Source: Testudinibacter aquarius (lineage in GTDB: Bacteria; Pseudomonadota; Gammaproteobacteria; Enterobacterales; Pasteurellaceae). Taken from it: a stretch of 64,000 nt of DNA. Shown in pieces: positions 52,297 through 61,218 of this stretch. Numbering within the stretch: the first letter of the stretch is position 1; each line of letters opens with the position of its first letter. The position numbers and the translations under genes are program-made. The notes below the pieces were generated by a model that saw only the letters and a list, made by a program, of their open reading frames with translations, had not been told where the DNA came from and made no database searches. The DNA is taken from positions 248,001 to 312,000 of the forward strand of contig NZ_SMCP01000002.1 in the NCBI RefSeq assembly GCF_004342725.1, written 5' to 3'.

Positions 52297-54918
52297 TTAT
52301 TTGTCACCATAAAACGCCTTGGTTAAGATTTGCTCCATATCTTCCACCATCGGCAGGCGTGGGTTGGCTGGGGAGCATTGGTCTTCAAATGCCAACAGGG
52401 CGATGTCGCGGCGGCTATCCATCCATTCTTGCTCATTCAAGCCTTGCTCTTTGAACGACATTTTGATGCCGACTCTTTGTGCCAAATCAGAACACGCTTG
52501 GGCAAAAGACTCAACGCCTTCCGCTGCCGTGTTGCTTGGCAAGCCTAACATTTTGGCGATTTCTTGGTATTTCACGTCGGCTTTGTAGTAGTTATACTTC
52601 GGCCAAGTGGCCGTTTTTTGCGGGCGAGTGCCGTTGTAACGGATCACATGCGGCATCAAAATCGCATTGGTGCGTCCGTGCGGGGTGTGGAAACGGCCAC
52701 CGATTTTGTGCGCCAGCGAGTGATTCATACCCAAGAACGCATTGGCAAACGCCATCCCTGCGATAGTTGAGGCATTGTGCATTTTTTCGCGCGCTTCCGG
52801 ATCAGAGGCGCCGTTTTTCACCGAGCGTTCAAGATATTCAAACACCAGTTTAATCGCTTGCAGTGCCAAACCGTCGGTGAAATCATTCGCCAAGGTAGAA
52901 ACATAGGCTTCGGTGGCGTGGGTCAACACGTCCAAACCGGTGTCGGCAGTCACATGTGCCGGCACACTCATGGTGAATGACGGATCGACAATCGCAATGG
53001 TCGGCGTCAACGAATAATCCGCAATCGGGTATTTTTTATCGCCTTCGGTGATCACCGCAAACGGGGTCACTTCAGAGCCGGTGCCGGAGGTGGTCGGGAT
53101 GCCGATAAATTTGGCTTTGCGCCCCAATTGTGGGAATTTGAATGCCCGTTTGCGGATATCCATGAATTTTTGTACCAAATCACGGAAATCCACTTCCGGT
53201 TGTTCATAGAACAGCCACATCACTTTTGCCGCATCCATCGCCGAGCCGCCGCCCAATGCAATGATAGTGTCCGGTTGGTAGTTACGCAACAATTCGGTGC
53301 CGCGACGCACGGTTTCGATGCTCGGATCCGGTTCAACGTCGGCAAACAGTTGATAAGTGACATGATTGCCACGAGTGGTCAATTGGTGCGCAATTTTTTC
53401 CACAAAGCCCAAATCCACCATCGTGCGGTCGGTGACGATCACCACACGCTCCACGCCTTTCATTGATTGTAAGTATTGGATAGAGTCTCGTTCAAAGTAG
53501 ATTTTTGAAGGCACTTTAAACCATTGCATATTATTTCTCCGTCTGCCGACCCGTTTGATGTTTAACAAATTGACCGCACTGACATTGTTGCCGACGGAGT
53601 TTTTACCATAAGAACCACAACCTAACGTCAAAGAAGGCAGGAAGGAGTTGTACACATCGCCGATGCCGCCGAATGTCGAAGGCGAGTTCCAAATCACACG
53701 AATCGCTTTCACTCGTTCACCGTATTCTTTGGCGATCTTGGCGTCTTTGGTATGAATCGCCGCCGAGTGCCCCAAACCGTGGAAATTAACCATTTGTTCT
53801 GCTAATTCAAATCCATTTTCGGTTGAATCGGATTTTAAAATTGCCAATACCGGTGACAGTTTTTCACGGGTCAGCGGCTCTTTTTCCCCGACTAAGGCAC
53901 ATTCAGCCGCCAGAATATTGGTTTTTTCCGGCACACTGAAACCGGCTTGTTGTGCAATCCAGAAGGCGGATTTGCCCACTACATTCGGGTTCAATTTGGC
54001 ACCGGAGCAGTTAGCGCCATTGGCTTTCACCCCGAAAATAAACGCTTCCAACAGGGCTTTCTCTTTTTTATTGACGAAATACACACCGTAAGATTTCATC
54101 TCGGCAACAAATTCGTCATACACTTCTTTATCCACAATTGCCGCTTGTTCGCTGGCGCAAATCATGCCGTTATCGAACGATTTTGACATCACAATATCGT
54201 GAGTCGCTTGTTTGATGTCAGCGCTTTTTTCCACATAGGCCGGCACGTTGCCTGCGCCCACGCCCAGTGCCGGTTTACCACAAGAGTAAGCTGCTTCCAC
54301 CATTGCATTACCGCCGGTTGCCAAAATAGTGGCAATGCCGGGATGTTTCATCAATGAGGCGGTGCCTTCCATTGATGGTTTTTCAATCCATTGCACACAA
54401 TGTTTTGGCGCACCGGCAGCGACTGCTGCTTCATACACCACACGTGCCGCATGGGCGGAACACTGCTGAGCCGACGGGTGGAAGGCAAATACGATCGGGT
54501 TACGGGTTTTCAAAGCAATCAATGCTTTAAAAATAGCAGTTGAAGTTGGGTTGGTGGTTGGGGTGATACCACAAACCACTCCAACTGGATCGGCAATTTC
54601 AGTAATCCCGGTGACATCATCATCGCTGATCACGCCGACGGTTTTCAAACGGCGCATATTGTTAACAACATATTCGCAGGCGAACAAGTTTTTAGTGGCT
54701 TTGTCTTCAAACACGCCTCGTCCGGTCTCTTCAACCGCATGTAACGCCAGCACGCCATGCTGATCCAGTGCAGCCACTGAAGCTTTCGCCACAATATAGT
54801 CCACTTGCTCCTGATTCAGCTTGCGAAACTCTTCAAGGGCAACCAGGCCGTTTTCAACCAAATGATTGACTTCTACCTGTGCCGGACTGACAACCGCATC
54901 CGCTGTTGTTTTGCTCAT
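52297..54918 (-). CDS. adhE: Bifunctional acetaldehyde-CoA/alcohol dehydrogenase
   Basis: An 873-residue fusion enzyme reducing acetyl-CoA to acetaldehyde and then ethanol, used in anaerobic fermentation. The N-terminal aldehyde dehydrogenase half contains the catalytic cysteine in KSFDNGMICASEQA. After a linker near residue 445, the iron-dependent alcohol dehydrogenase half contains ALGGGSAMDAAKVMWLFYE and the iron-binding NHSLAHKIGGRFHTPHGRTN. I start at ATG 54918 (MSKTTADAVV); the frame is open a further 22 codons upstream, but those are not conserved. Family members form long spiral filaments. A CRP-like palindrome lies about 100 bp upstream. Confidence 0.97.
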   Translation of the reverse strand: MSKTTADAVVSPAQVEVNHLVENGLVALEEFRKLNQEQVDYIVAKASVAALDQHGVLALHAVEETGRGVFEDKATKNLFACEYVVNNMRRLKTVGVISDDDVTGITEIADPVGVVCGITPTTNPTSTAIFKALIALKTRNPIVFAFHPSAQQCSAHAARVVYEAAVAAGAPKHCVQWIEKPSMEGTASLMKHPGIATILATGGNAMVEAAYSCGKPALGVGAGNVPAYVEKSADIKQATHDIVMSKSFDNGMICASEQAAIVDKEVYDEFVAEMKSYGVYFVNKKEKALLEAFIFGVKANGANCSGAKLNPNVVGKSAFWIAQQAGFSVPEKTNILAAECALVGEKEPLTREKLSPVLAILKSDSTENGFELAEQMVNFHGLGHSAAIHTKDAKIAKEYGERVKAIRVIWNSPSTFGGIGDVYNSFLPSLTLGCGSYGKNSVGNNVSAVNLLNIKRVGRRRNNMQWFKVPSKIYFERDSIQYLQSMKGVERVVIVTDRTMVDLGFVEKIAHQLTTRGNHVTYQLFADVEPDPSIETVRRGTELLRNYQPDTIIALGGGSAMDAAKVMWLFYEQPEVDFRDLVQKFMDIRKRAFKFPQLGRKAKFIGIPTTSGTGSEVTPFAVITEGDKKYPIADYSLTPTIAIVDPSFTMSVPAHVTADTGLDVLTHATEAYVSTLANDFTDGLALQAIKLVFEYLERSVKNGASDPEAREKMHNASTIAGMAFANAFLGMNHSLAHKIGGRFHTPHGRTNAILMPHVIRYNGTRPQKTATWPKYNYYKADVKYQEIAKMLGLPSNTAAEGVESFAQACSDLAQRVGIKMSFKEQGLNEQEWMDSRRDIALLAFEDQCSPANPRLPMVEDMEQILTKAFYGDK

Positions 54919-55011
54919 AGTGATTTCTCCTAAAGTTAATAAATTAAAAAATTTTCTGAGAAAAATTATAGGCGCTTGAAGCAAATATTTAAGCGTTATT
55001 TACCTCTAAAG

Positions 55012-55117
55012 AGTGATCTAGATCACGCTTTGGTCAAACTCGAATTAAATCTTAACAACTGGATAACTGTTTTTTAAAAAGTGGTTGTTTAAAAAGGCAA
55101 TTATCTAAAAAACAGTT
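55012..55117. promoter_or_regulatory. adhE-rraB intergenic region: CRP-like site and long inverted repeat
   Basis: AGTGATCTAGATCACG (55012-55027) is a near-perfect CRP-type palindrome, GTGATCTAGATCAC, about 100 bp before the adhE ATG. A 12-bp inverted repeat, AACTGTTTTTTA (55065-55076) and TAAAAAACAGTT (55106-55117), follows with a 29-nt spacer. An uptake sequence lies next to it at 55123. The rest of the 317-bp spacer holds nothing else I can support. Confidence 0.6.
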
Positions 55118-55235
55118 TAAAACCGCACTTTGCTTTTCGCCGCTACATCAACAGCCCCTAAAATTCCATTGTGCTATTTGTAGCCGAGCCTTACAATGAA
55201 ACGGTAAATTCAACTGCACATTTAAAGGAAAGGCC

Positions 55236-55676
55236 ATGAAACCGAGTAAAGCCGAACGATTACAAGAAACTCAAGAGATTATCCAAGATTTGCTGGACGA
55301 CGGCAGCGATCCGCAAGCGCTATACATCATCGAACACCACGTCTCGCATCGAGATTTCGACAAGCTGGAAAAAATCGCAGTTGATGCGTTCAAAGCCGGT
55401 TACGAAGTATCCGAAGCTGAAGAGCTGGAAGATGAAGACGGGCATGATATTTTTTGCTGTGACATCATCAGCGAAATCGAATTGAAAGCCGAATTAATCA
55501 GCGCGCAACAAGACGAACTGATTCCCCTGATCGAAAAACACGGCGGTCTTTATGACGGCTGGGGAACCTATTTTGAAGATCCGAATGCCGATGACGACGA
55601 GTACGGCGACGACGGCGAGTTTTTCGATGAAGATGATGATTATGACGATGAAGAAGAGCTGGATACCCGACACTAA
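55236..55676 (+). CDS. rraB: Regulator of ribonuclease E activity B
   Basis: A 146-residue cytoplasmic protein that binds and inhibits the RNase E degradosome. The core [20 protein letters not shown] and [20 protein letters not shown] matches E. coli RraB (YjgD), and [15 protein letters not shown] is the family signature. The C-terminal tail is very acidic (about 25 Asp/Glu in the last 35 residues), slightly longer than in E. coli. It has AAAGGAAAGG upstream and a perfect terminator after its stop. Confidence 0.95.
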   Translation: MKPSKAERLQETQEIIQDLLDDGSDPQALYIIEHHVSHRDFDKLEKIAVDAFKAGYEVSEAEELEDEDGHDIFCCDIISEIELKAELISAQQDELIPLIEKHGGLYDGWGTYFEDPNADDDEYGDDGEFFDEDDDYDDEEELDTRH

Positions 55677-55714
55677 CCGCACTTTTCGTATCACATTACG
55701 CTGATTTATCAACC

Positions 55715-55738
55715 GCAGCCCTTTCGGGCTGCTTTTTT
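55715..55738 (+). terminator. Rho-independent terminator of rraB
   Basis: GCAGCCC-TTTC-GGGCTGC followed by TTTTTT: a perfect 7-bp GC-rich stem with a 4-nt loop, 38 nt after the rraB stop codon. The 235 bp between here and the autotransporter start hold no other feature that I can support. Confidence 0.95.
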
Positions 55739-55973
55739 ATGCTCACTACAACACCTTTCTTTATGCCGATTTACCCGGATTATAAAAAACAGACACCCTC
55801 TTTATTTTGAGGTAAATCATTGTGATTGTTCAATTAAATTACAGATAATACCTTGTCGTTACTTTTTTTATTACATAAAGTGTCGCCGTCTTTTGGAGCT
55901 GAAAACAATTGTTAACTCGTTTTCATCAATATAATTTTAAAAAGCAACAGCCCCTAATAAAACAGGAGTTTTA

Positions 55974-58892
55974 ATGTTTAAATTTAACTCGTCTTACTTG
56001 AATTTGGTGATCAGTACTGCCCTCTTTGGCGCTCAAGTTCAAGCGGCACCCTTGAGTAAAGATCAAGAAGCCTTGGCCGCTTATTTGAAGCAGCCAAAAG
56101 AAGCGATTGGCTTGACGGATAATATTGCAGCCCGTTATAACGGCAAAGGGATTGTAGTCGGTGTAGTCGATACCGGATTTTTTAACCAGCACCCTTTATT
56201 GAAAAATAAGCAAAATATCACGCCGTTGCCTTTCACACTAACACTGAACAGCAAACCTTACACCTTTGACCCGAATATCTTGACGGTGGCAGAAGATCAG
56301 GACAGCGGTAAACTGGTTTATAGCAACCACGGCGGACAAGTCAGCGGGATTATTGTCGCCGACGCACAGAAATCCAAACTCAATCCACAACTGGATTATT
56401 TTGGTGGCATCGCAAAAGGTGTCACGCTATATCAAACCTCCTACGAAGCAACCCCTGACCCAGTAGCAGAGAGTGGCGATCAGCAACAAGACAAAAAATT
56501 GCTGCTCGGTAAAAACCCTCTTACACGCACCCTGTTTGCCGGTGCCATCAACCATATGATTGACAAAGTGCCGACACTGCATGTGATGAACCACAGCTGG
56601 AATGAAGATCCGATTTCTAACCGTGTAGATGAGATGGATCGCGAATATAAAGGCACGCTGGATTTGTCCAATGTGCTGATCAACAGCTTACAACGAGCAA
56701 CCGAAAAGGGGATTTTACACGTTTTTGCCGCCGGCAACGAATCAAAACGCCAGCCCGGAATTTTAGCCGCATTACCACGCTATTTTCCACAAATGGAGAA
56801 GTACTATCTATCGGTGATTGCAGTCAACGCGGATCACCGGCTGGAAAGCTATTCTAATCATTGCGGCGTCAGCAAAAACTGGTGTATCGCAGCCCCCGGC
56901 AGCATGGTATTGCTGACCGTAAAAGGTGATCCGCAAGCCGATGAAGTCGATTATACCTTTGCAATTGAAGAAGGCACGTCTTATGCAGCACCGACGGTCA
57001 GTGCCGCCGCCGCAGTGTTGAAGCAGCGATTTGATTATATGAGTATGGCGCAGATACGTGATGTTATGCTGACCACTGCCACTGATTTGGGGAGTAAAGG
57101 CGTTGATGAGCAATTCGGTTGGGGCATGCTGAATCTGGGCAAGGCAATCAACGGGCCGGCACAGTTACTCGGTGATGAAAGCTACAACCTGAAACAGGAT
57201 GATCGCTGGTCAAACAGCCTAAGTGCCGGTGGGCGCCTGACGAAACACGGAGCGGCAAGGCTGACATTGGGCGGCAACAGCAATCACTTAAAAGGCATTA
57301 CTGTTGCCGCTGGTGGGCTGACGCTGCAAGGCGATACCTATTTAACGAAAAATGCGCTGGTTGAACACGGCAATCTGGAGATCAACAAACGCCTGCACAG
57401 CCAAACCGTGCAAATCAAACCGCAAGGCAGCTTGAGCGGCCACGGTGTGATTGATGCCGCAACCGACATCAGCGGAACCCTATATGCCGAAGGCATGCGC
57501 TTTTTACACGCCTTAACCTTGCAACAGACCGCACTACTCGACTTGCGGACAACACAGGGCATTATTGCTGACGGCAGCACGGCAAAAGTGCGGTTGGCTG
57601 GGCGACTGACCACTGCCGAACTGACTGCCGAGCTGAACGCTACCCAAGCAAAAGCCGGGCAGCCCGCAGCATACTTACTGCAACTGAAAAACGGCGCAAG
57701 CTACAGCGGCGGCTTTTCTGCCCTAGTTCAACCGCAAGCGCTGTTAACCCAAGGCTTGCGCTATGATTTGCAATTTACCCAGGACGCCGTTGTGCTGAAC
57801 GTCAATGCGGCAACCTTAACCACCAACAGCGCCAACCGCAATGAAGCTGAGGCAATCAACGCCTTAAACCAATTGCGCGATAGCCGTTTGGCATTCAGCC
57901 GCAGCGATTATAACCAATGGCTGAACCGCACGTTGCAAAGCGGCGATTGGCAAGGCTTGCCCGCAAATTTGGGTAACAGTATTTATGCCAACGGAATCAG
58001 CTATCTGCTCGATCAAGCGGCATTAAACCGCACTTTGTTACATCGCCAATTGTCAACAGCCACAGCCTTGAAAAACGGTGAATGGCAAGTGTGGCTCGAA
58101 AACGGACGTGATAACAGCCGTTATCAGGCAAATCAGCATGGTACAGCAGTGAAATACAACAGCAAACAACTGGCGTTGGGCATCAACAAAATGCTGTCCG
58201 AACGGGCATTGCTGACCTTGGCTTTAGCCAACAACCGATTTGATATAAGCCAAACTAACGCCAACGCCGATATGCGTGAAACCCGTTTTTCTGCTGGCGG
58301 ACGCTATTATCTGGGCTTGGCACAAAACTGGTTTATCGAAGGCGATTTGTCTTTGGCAAAAATCCACTACAAGCAACAACGCCACTTTAAAGGCGTTACA
58401 ACCACCGCTAAAGGCAAAACCCACGGCTGGAACGGTAACCTCGGTTTAAGTACGGGTTATGTATGGCAACACAACGATTGGTCACTGCAACCGACAATCG
58501 GCGTACAACTCAACCGCCTGAAGCTGAAAGGTTTTAACGAACACGATAGCGAGCTGGCGCTGCGTACCGGCGGTATTCGTCAAAGCGAAGTCAATGCACT
58601 GCTGGATCTGAAGCTAGACCGCACTTTGCGTTATGCCGACTGGCTGTTGGTGCCGAGTATTTCCGTTGCCTATATCCGACATTTAGCTTCCCGCCCGCTT
58701 GATGTCAGCAGTCAGCTAGATAACGTGGTAATCACCCAAACGGCTACCGCCACCCAGCGTGCTCATCTGCGGACACAACTGGCGCTGGCAGTCAACTACC
58801 ACGCTTGGCAGGCAATATTAGGTTGGCAGCACAACGGCTATCAACAGGAAAAAGGCAATAAGACCTATCTGAATATCGCCTATCGCTTCTAA
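55974..58892 (+). CDS. Subtilisin-like (S8) serine protease autotransporter
   Basis: A 972-residue type V secreted protein. A signal peptide (about residues 1-25) is followed by an S8 peptidase domain with the triad Asp66 (GVVDTGFF), His119 (SNHGGQVSGI) and Ser336 (GTSYAAPTVS); the oxyanion-hole Asn region reads HVFAAGNESK. Residues about 400-640 form a beta-helical passenger, and the last 270 or so residues are an autotransporter barrel ending in YRF, with the terminal aromatic residue needed by the BAM complex. Similar proteins (Ssa1 of Mannheimia) are exposed serotype-specific antigens. Exposed proteases of this type may cleave host proteins; its own target is unknown. It is a single gene between two strong terminators. 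Confidence 0.93.
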   Translation: MFKFNSSYLNLVISTALFGAQVQAAPLSKDQEALAAYLKQPKEAIGLTDNIAARYNGKGIVVGVVDTGFFNQHPLLKNKQNITPLPFTLTLNSKPYTFDPNILTVAEDQDSGKLVYSNHGGQVSGIIVADAQKSKLNPQLDYFGGIAKGVTLYQTSYEATPDPVAESGDQQQDKKLLLGKNPLTRTLFAGAINHMIDKVPTLHVMNHSWNEDPISNRVDEMDREYKGTLDLSNVLINSLQRATEKGILHVFAAGNESKRQPGILAALPRYFPQMEKYYLSVIAVNADHRLESYSNHCGVSKNWCIAAPGSMVLLTVKGDPQADEVDYTFAIEEGTSYAAPTVSAAAAVLKQRFDYMSMAQIRDVMLTTATDLGSKGVDEQFGWGMLNLGKAINGPAQLLGDESYNLKQDDRWSNSLSAGGRLTKHGAARLTLGGNSNHLKGITVAAGGLTLQGDTYLTKNALVEHGNLEINKRLHSQTVQIKPQGSLSGHGVIDAATDISGTLYAEGMRFLHALTLQQTALLDLRTTQGIIADGSTAKVRLAGRLTTAELTAELNATQAKAGQPAAYLLQLKNGASYSGGFSALVQPQALLTQGLRYDLQFTQDAVVLNVNAATLTTNSANRNEAEAINALNQLRDSRLAFSRSDYNQWLNRTLQSGDWQGLPANLGNSIYANGISYLLDQAALNRTLLHRQLSTATALKNGEWQVWLENGRDNSRYQANQHGTAVKYNSKQLALGINKMLSERALLTLALANNRFDISQTNANADMRETRFSAGGRYYLGLAQNWFIEGDLSLAKIHYKQQRHFKGVTTTAKGKTHGWNGNLGLSTGYVWQHNDWSLQPTIGVQLNRLKLKGFNEHDSELALRTGGIRQSEVNALLDLKLDRTLRYADWLLVPSISVAYIRHLASRPLDVSSQLDNVVITQTATATQRAHLRTQLALAVNYHAWQAILGWQHNGYQQEKGNKTYLNIAYRF

Positions 58893-58918
58893 GCGTCGGC
58901 TTCTAAGCGCTGCGATCA

Positions 58919-58952
58919 AAAAAGCCGCATCAGTCTCAGATTGCGGCTTTTT
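58919..58952. terminator. Bidirectional terminator behind the autotransporter gene
   Basis: AAAAAGCCGCA (58919-58929) and TGCGGCTTTTT (58942-58952) form a perfect 11-bp stem with a 12-nt loop, with A- and T-runs on both sides. It can end the autotransporter transcript and the leftward transcript from shiA. Confidence 0.92.
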
Positions 58953-59026
58953 GACGGCTTGCGAACAGTTTAATCCGCTCACCCCACTGCTCCGGAATCA
59001 ACGACAGTGAACCGATAAACGTTGAA
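58936..59026 (-). pseudogene. Probable remnant of a gene downstream of shiA
   Basis: Directly after the shiA stop on the minus strand, another frame is open for about 28 codons, reading FIGSLSLIPEQWGERIKLFA then SRQKAAI and TGA (58936-58938). It has a protein-like composition and codon use like its neighbours but no start of its own, and its stop lies in the loop of the terminator. It looks like the tail of a deleted gene. I do not recognise the family. Confidence 0.3.
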
Positions 59027-60343
59027 TTAATTGCGCTGCATACTTGCCGCCGCCAGCGCGGTTAATAAACACCCCACCATCAAATAGATCGCCACCGGAT
59101 ACCAAGCACCGTCATACCAAGTCACCAATGCTGCGGCAATAAACGGGGTAAAGCCGCCGCCAACAATACTGGCAACCTGATAGCCCACTCCGGCACCGCT
59201 GTAACGGTAAGCCGTGCCGAAAAACTCAGTGAACAACGGTTGGTGCACGCTCACCACCATATCATGCGCAATATTGGCAAGCAGAATCGCAAACAGGTAA
59301 ATCAAAAACAGATTGCCCTGTTCCATTGCCAAAAAGAACGGCACCGCACTCAATGCGCCGATAATCCCGCCACCGACGCACATACGACGGTAGCCGTAAT
59401 GATCGGCAATTTTGGCAAACAGCGGTATGCTGACACAACTGACTGCGCCGACCAATAAACCGATGTTCAGAAAAACACTGCTCGACATCCCCAAATGCAC
59501 GGTCGAGTAGTTCAAGGCAAAATTAGTGACCAGATACATGGTTAATAATTCGGCGAAACGCAAGGCGATAATGTATAAAAAGGCTTTCGGGTGGCGAGCG
59601 ACCGCTTCGATAATCGGCATACGCCGAACCTGTTTTTGGGTATTGACCATCGTTTGCTCAAATTCGGTCGATTCCTGCTGATTGCGCCGAATCCACAACG
59701 CCACCAGCAACAGCACCACACTGGCAACGAACGGAATCCGCCATGCCCATTGATGAAAAGCCTCGTTACCGAAAAAGTAAATAATCAGTGATACGCTGCT
59801 GGTCGCCAGCATTAAGCCGACACCATAACCGACTTGCACGCCACTGCTGTAAAACGCTTTTTTGCCCGGAGGAGCGCTTTCGACCGCCATCAATGCCGCA
59901 CCACCCCATTCGCCGCCGACAGCAAAGCCTTGAATCGCACGCAGCATCACCAACAACACCGGCGCCGCCCAACCAATAGCCTCAAAATTAGGCAGCAAGC
60001 CGATCAACACCGTCGAACCGCCCATTAAAAATACCGTCAAAACCAGCATTTTTTTGCGCCCGAGTTTATCGCCGAAATGCCCGAACACCACGCCACCCAA
60101 CGGGCGGAATAAAAAGCCGATGCCAAAAGTGGCAAACGCCGCCAGCGTGCCCATCGCTGGACTGATATTGGGAAAAAACTGGTGATTAAATACCAAGGCG
60201 GCAACAATGCCGTACAGCAAAAAATCGTACCAATCAACCACCGCCCCCATAAAGCTGCTCAAGGCAGCACGCTGTGCTCGTTTGTTACTGTAAAGCGGCA
60301 CTTCGGCTACCGCACTTTTCATCTCTTTCGATATTGGCGACAC
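59027..60343 (-). CDS. shiA: Shikimate transporter (MFS, metabolite:H+ symporter family)
   Basis: A 438-residue, 12-helix MFS permease closely following E. coli ShiA: AVVDWYDFLLYGIVAALVFN, GFLFRPLGGVVFGHFGDKLG, AIQGFAVGGEWGGAALMAVE, KAFYSSGVQVGYGVGLMLAT, and YRYSGAGVGYQVASIVGGGF. It imports shikimate with protons. The GTG start at 60343 has GAGG 5 nt upstream; an internal ATG at 60322 is also possible. It is transcribed alone. A probable downstream gene remnant suggests that it once had a partner. Confidence 0.88.
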   Translation of the reverse strand: MSPISKEMKSAVAEVPLYSNKRAQRAALSSFMGAVVDWYDFLLYGIVAALVFNHQFFPNISPAMGTLAAFATFGIGFLFRPLGGVVFGHFGDKLGRKKMLVLTVFLMGGSTVLIGLLPNFEAIGWAAPVLLVMLRAIQGFAVGGEWGGAALMAVESAPPGKKAFYSSGVQVGYGVGLMLATSSVSLIIYFFGNEAFHQWAWRIPFVASVVLLLVALWIRRNQQESTEFEQTMVNTQKQVRRMPIIEAVARHPKAFLYIIALRFAELLTMYLVTNFALNYSTVHLGMSSSVFLNIGLLVGAVSCVSIPLFAKIADHYGYRRMCVGGGIIGALSAVPFFLAMEQGNLFLIYLFAILLANIAHDMVVSVHQPLFTEFFGTAYRYSGAGVGYQVASIVGGGFTPFIAAALVTWYDGAWYPVAIYLMVGCLLTALAAASMQRN

Positions 60344-60531
60344 TGAAACCTCGACTCACCCGACTGTAAAAATAACACCCGATTATGTCATTATTTTTTT
60401 ACATAAATTAAAAATAGGATTTGAGATTACCCAAAGTGTGGAATAAGGTCAACAAGCAGGATGTTAAACAGAAAAAAGACCAACGTTATATTGGTCTTAA
60501 AGTGACGGTATTGGTCAGTTTTTCGTATTTA

Positions 60532-61149
60532 TTATTTCACATACATAAAGAAATCACGCACGCCGAGCAGAATATTGTTGATCGCCACCGCAGCCAGAAT
60601 CAAGCCCATCACCCGACTGATAATCGCAGCGCCGGTGGTACCGATAATCCGTTGAATGCGGTTGGCAGCAATAAACAGCAGATAAGTGATAAGCAAAATA
60701 ATCAACATAATCAACGTAGTGAGCATCTGTTCACCAAAATTAAAACGGTGATTATCGGTCAACAGAACCACAGCCATCATCGCACCGGGCGAAGCAATCG
60801 ACGGTACCGCCAGCGGATAAACCGCAATTTCGTTCAGGTTGGACGGCATTCGCATCTCTTCGCTCGGTTTGCCCTCACCAAAAATCATGGTCAAGGCAAA
60901 TAATAACAGTACCAAACCACCGGCAGTTTGGAATGCCGTCAGGGGAATCTGCATTGCCTCTAACAACAATTGACCGGCAACCAAGAAAAACACCAAAATT
61001 CCGGCGGAGATCAAGGTGGCATTACGCGCAATCCGATGGCGCGCTTCCAGCGGCAAACCAATTGTTTTTGCAAGATAAACCGGTACGGAGCCGATTGGAT
61101 CGATCACCGCCCAAAGTACGACGAACTGCACAATCAAAGAGTCAAACAT
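60532..61149 (-). CDS. MarC-family inner-membrane protein (YhgN-like)
   Basis: A 205-residue membrane protein with six hydrophobic helices. The start VVLWAVIDPIGSVPVYLAKT, the segment FQTAGGLVLLLFALTMIFGE and YPLAVPSIASPGAMMAVVLL are typical of the MarC/YhgN family, whose function is unknown (not multidrug resistance, despite the name). It is transcribed away from yheS, with a 69-bp common promoter region. Confidence 0.88.
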   Translation of the reverse strand: MFDSLIVQFVVLWAVIDPIGSVPVYLAKTIGLPLEARHRIARNATLISAGILVFFLVAGQLLLEAMQIPLTAFQTAGGLVLLLFALTMIFGEGKPSEEMRMPSNLNEIAVYPLAVPSIASPGAMMAVVLLTDNHRFNFGEQMLTTLIMLIILLITYLLFIAANRIQRIIGTTGAAIISRVMGLILAAVAINNILLGVRDFFMYVK

Positions 61150-61218
61150 TATTCATCCTGAACGTGAGAAAAATATGCTATTATTGTGCAATAATCTGTT
61201 AACAAAATAAAACAAAAA

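Noticed and set aside
59027-60343. ProP or a citrate transporter instead of ShiA
   Set aside because: Segments throughout the protein follow ShiA closely and no ProP-type C-terminal coiled coil is present.
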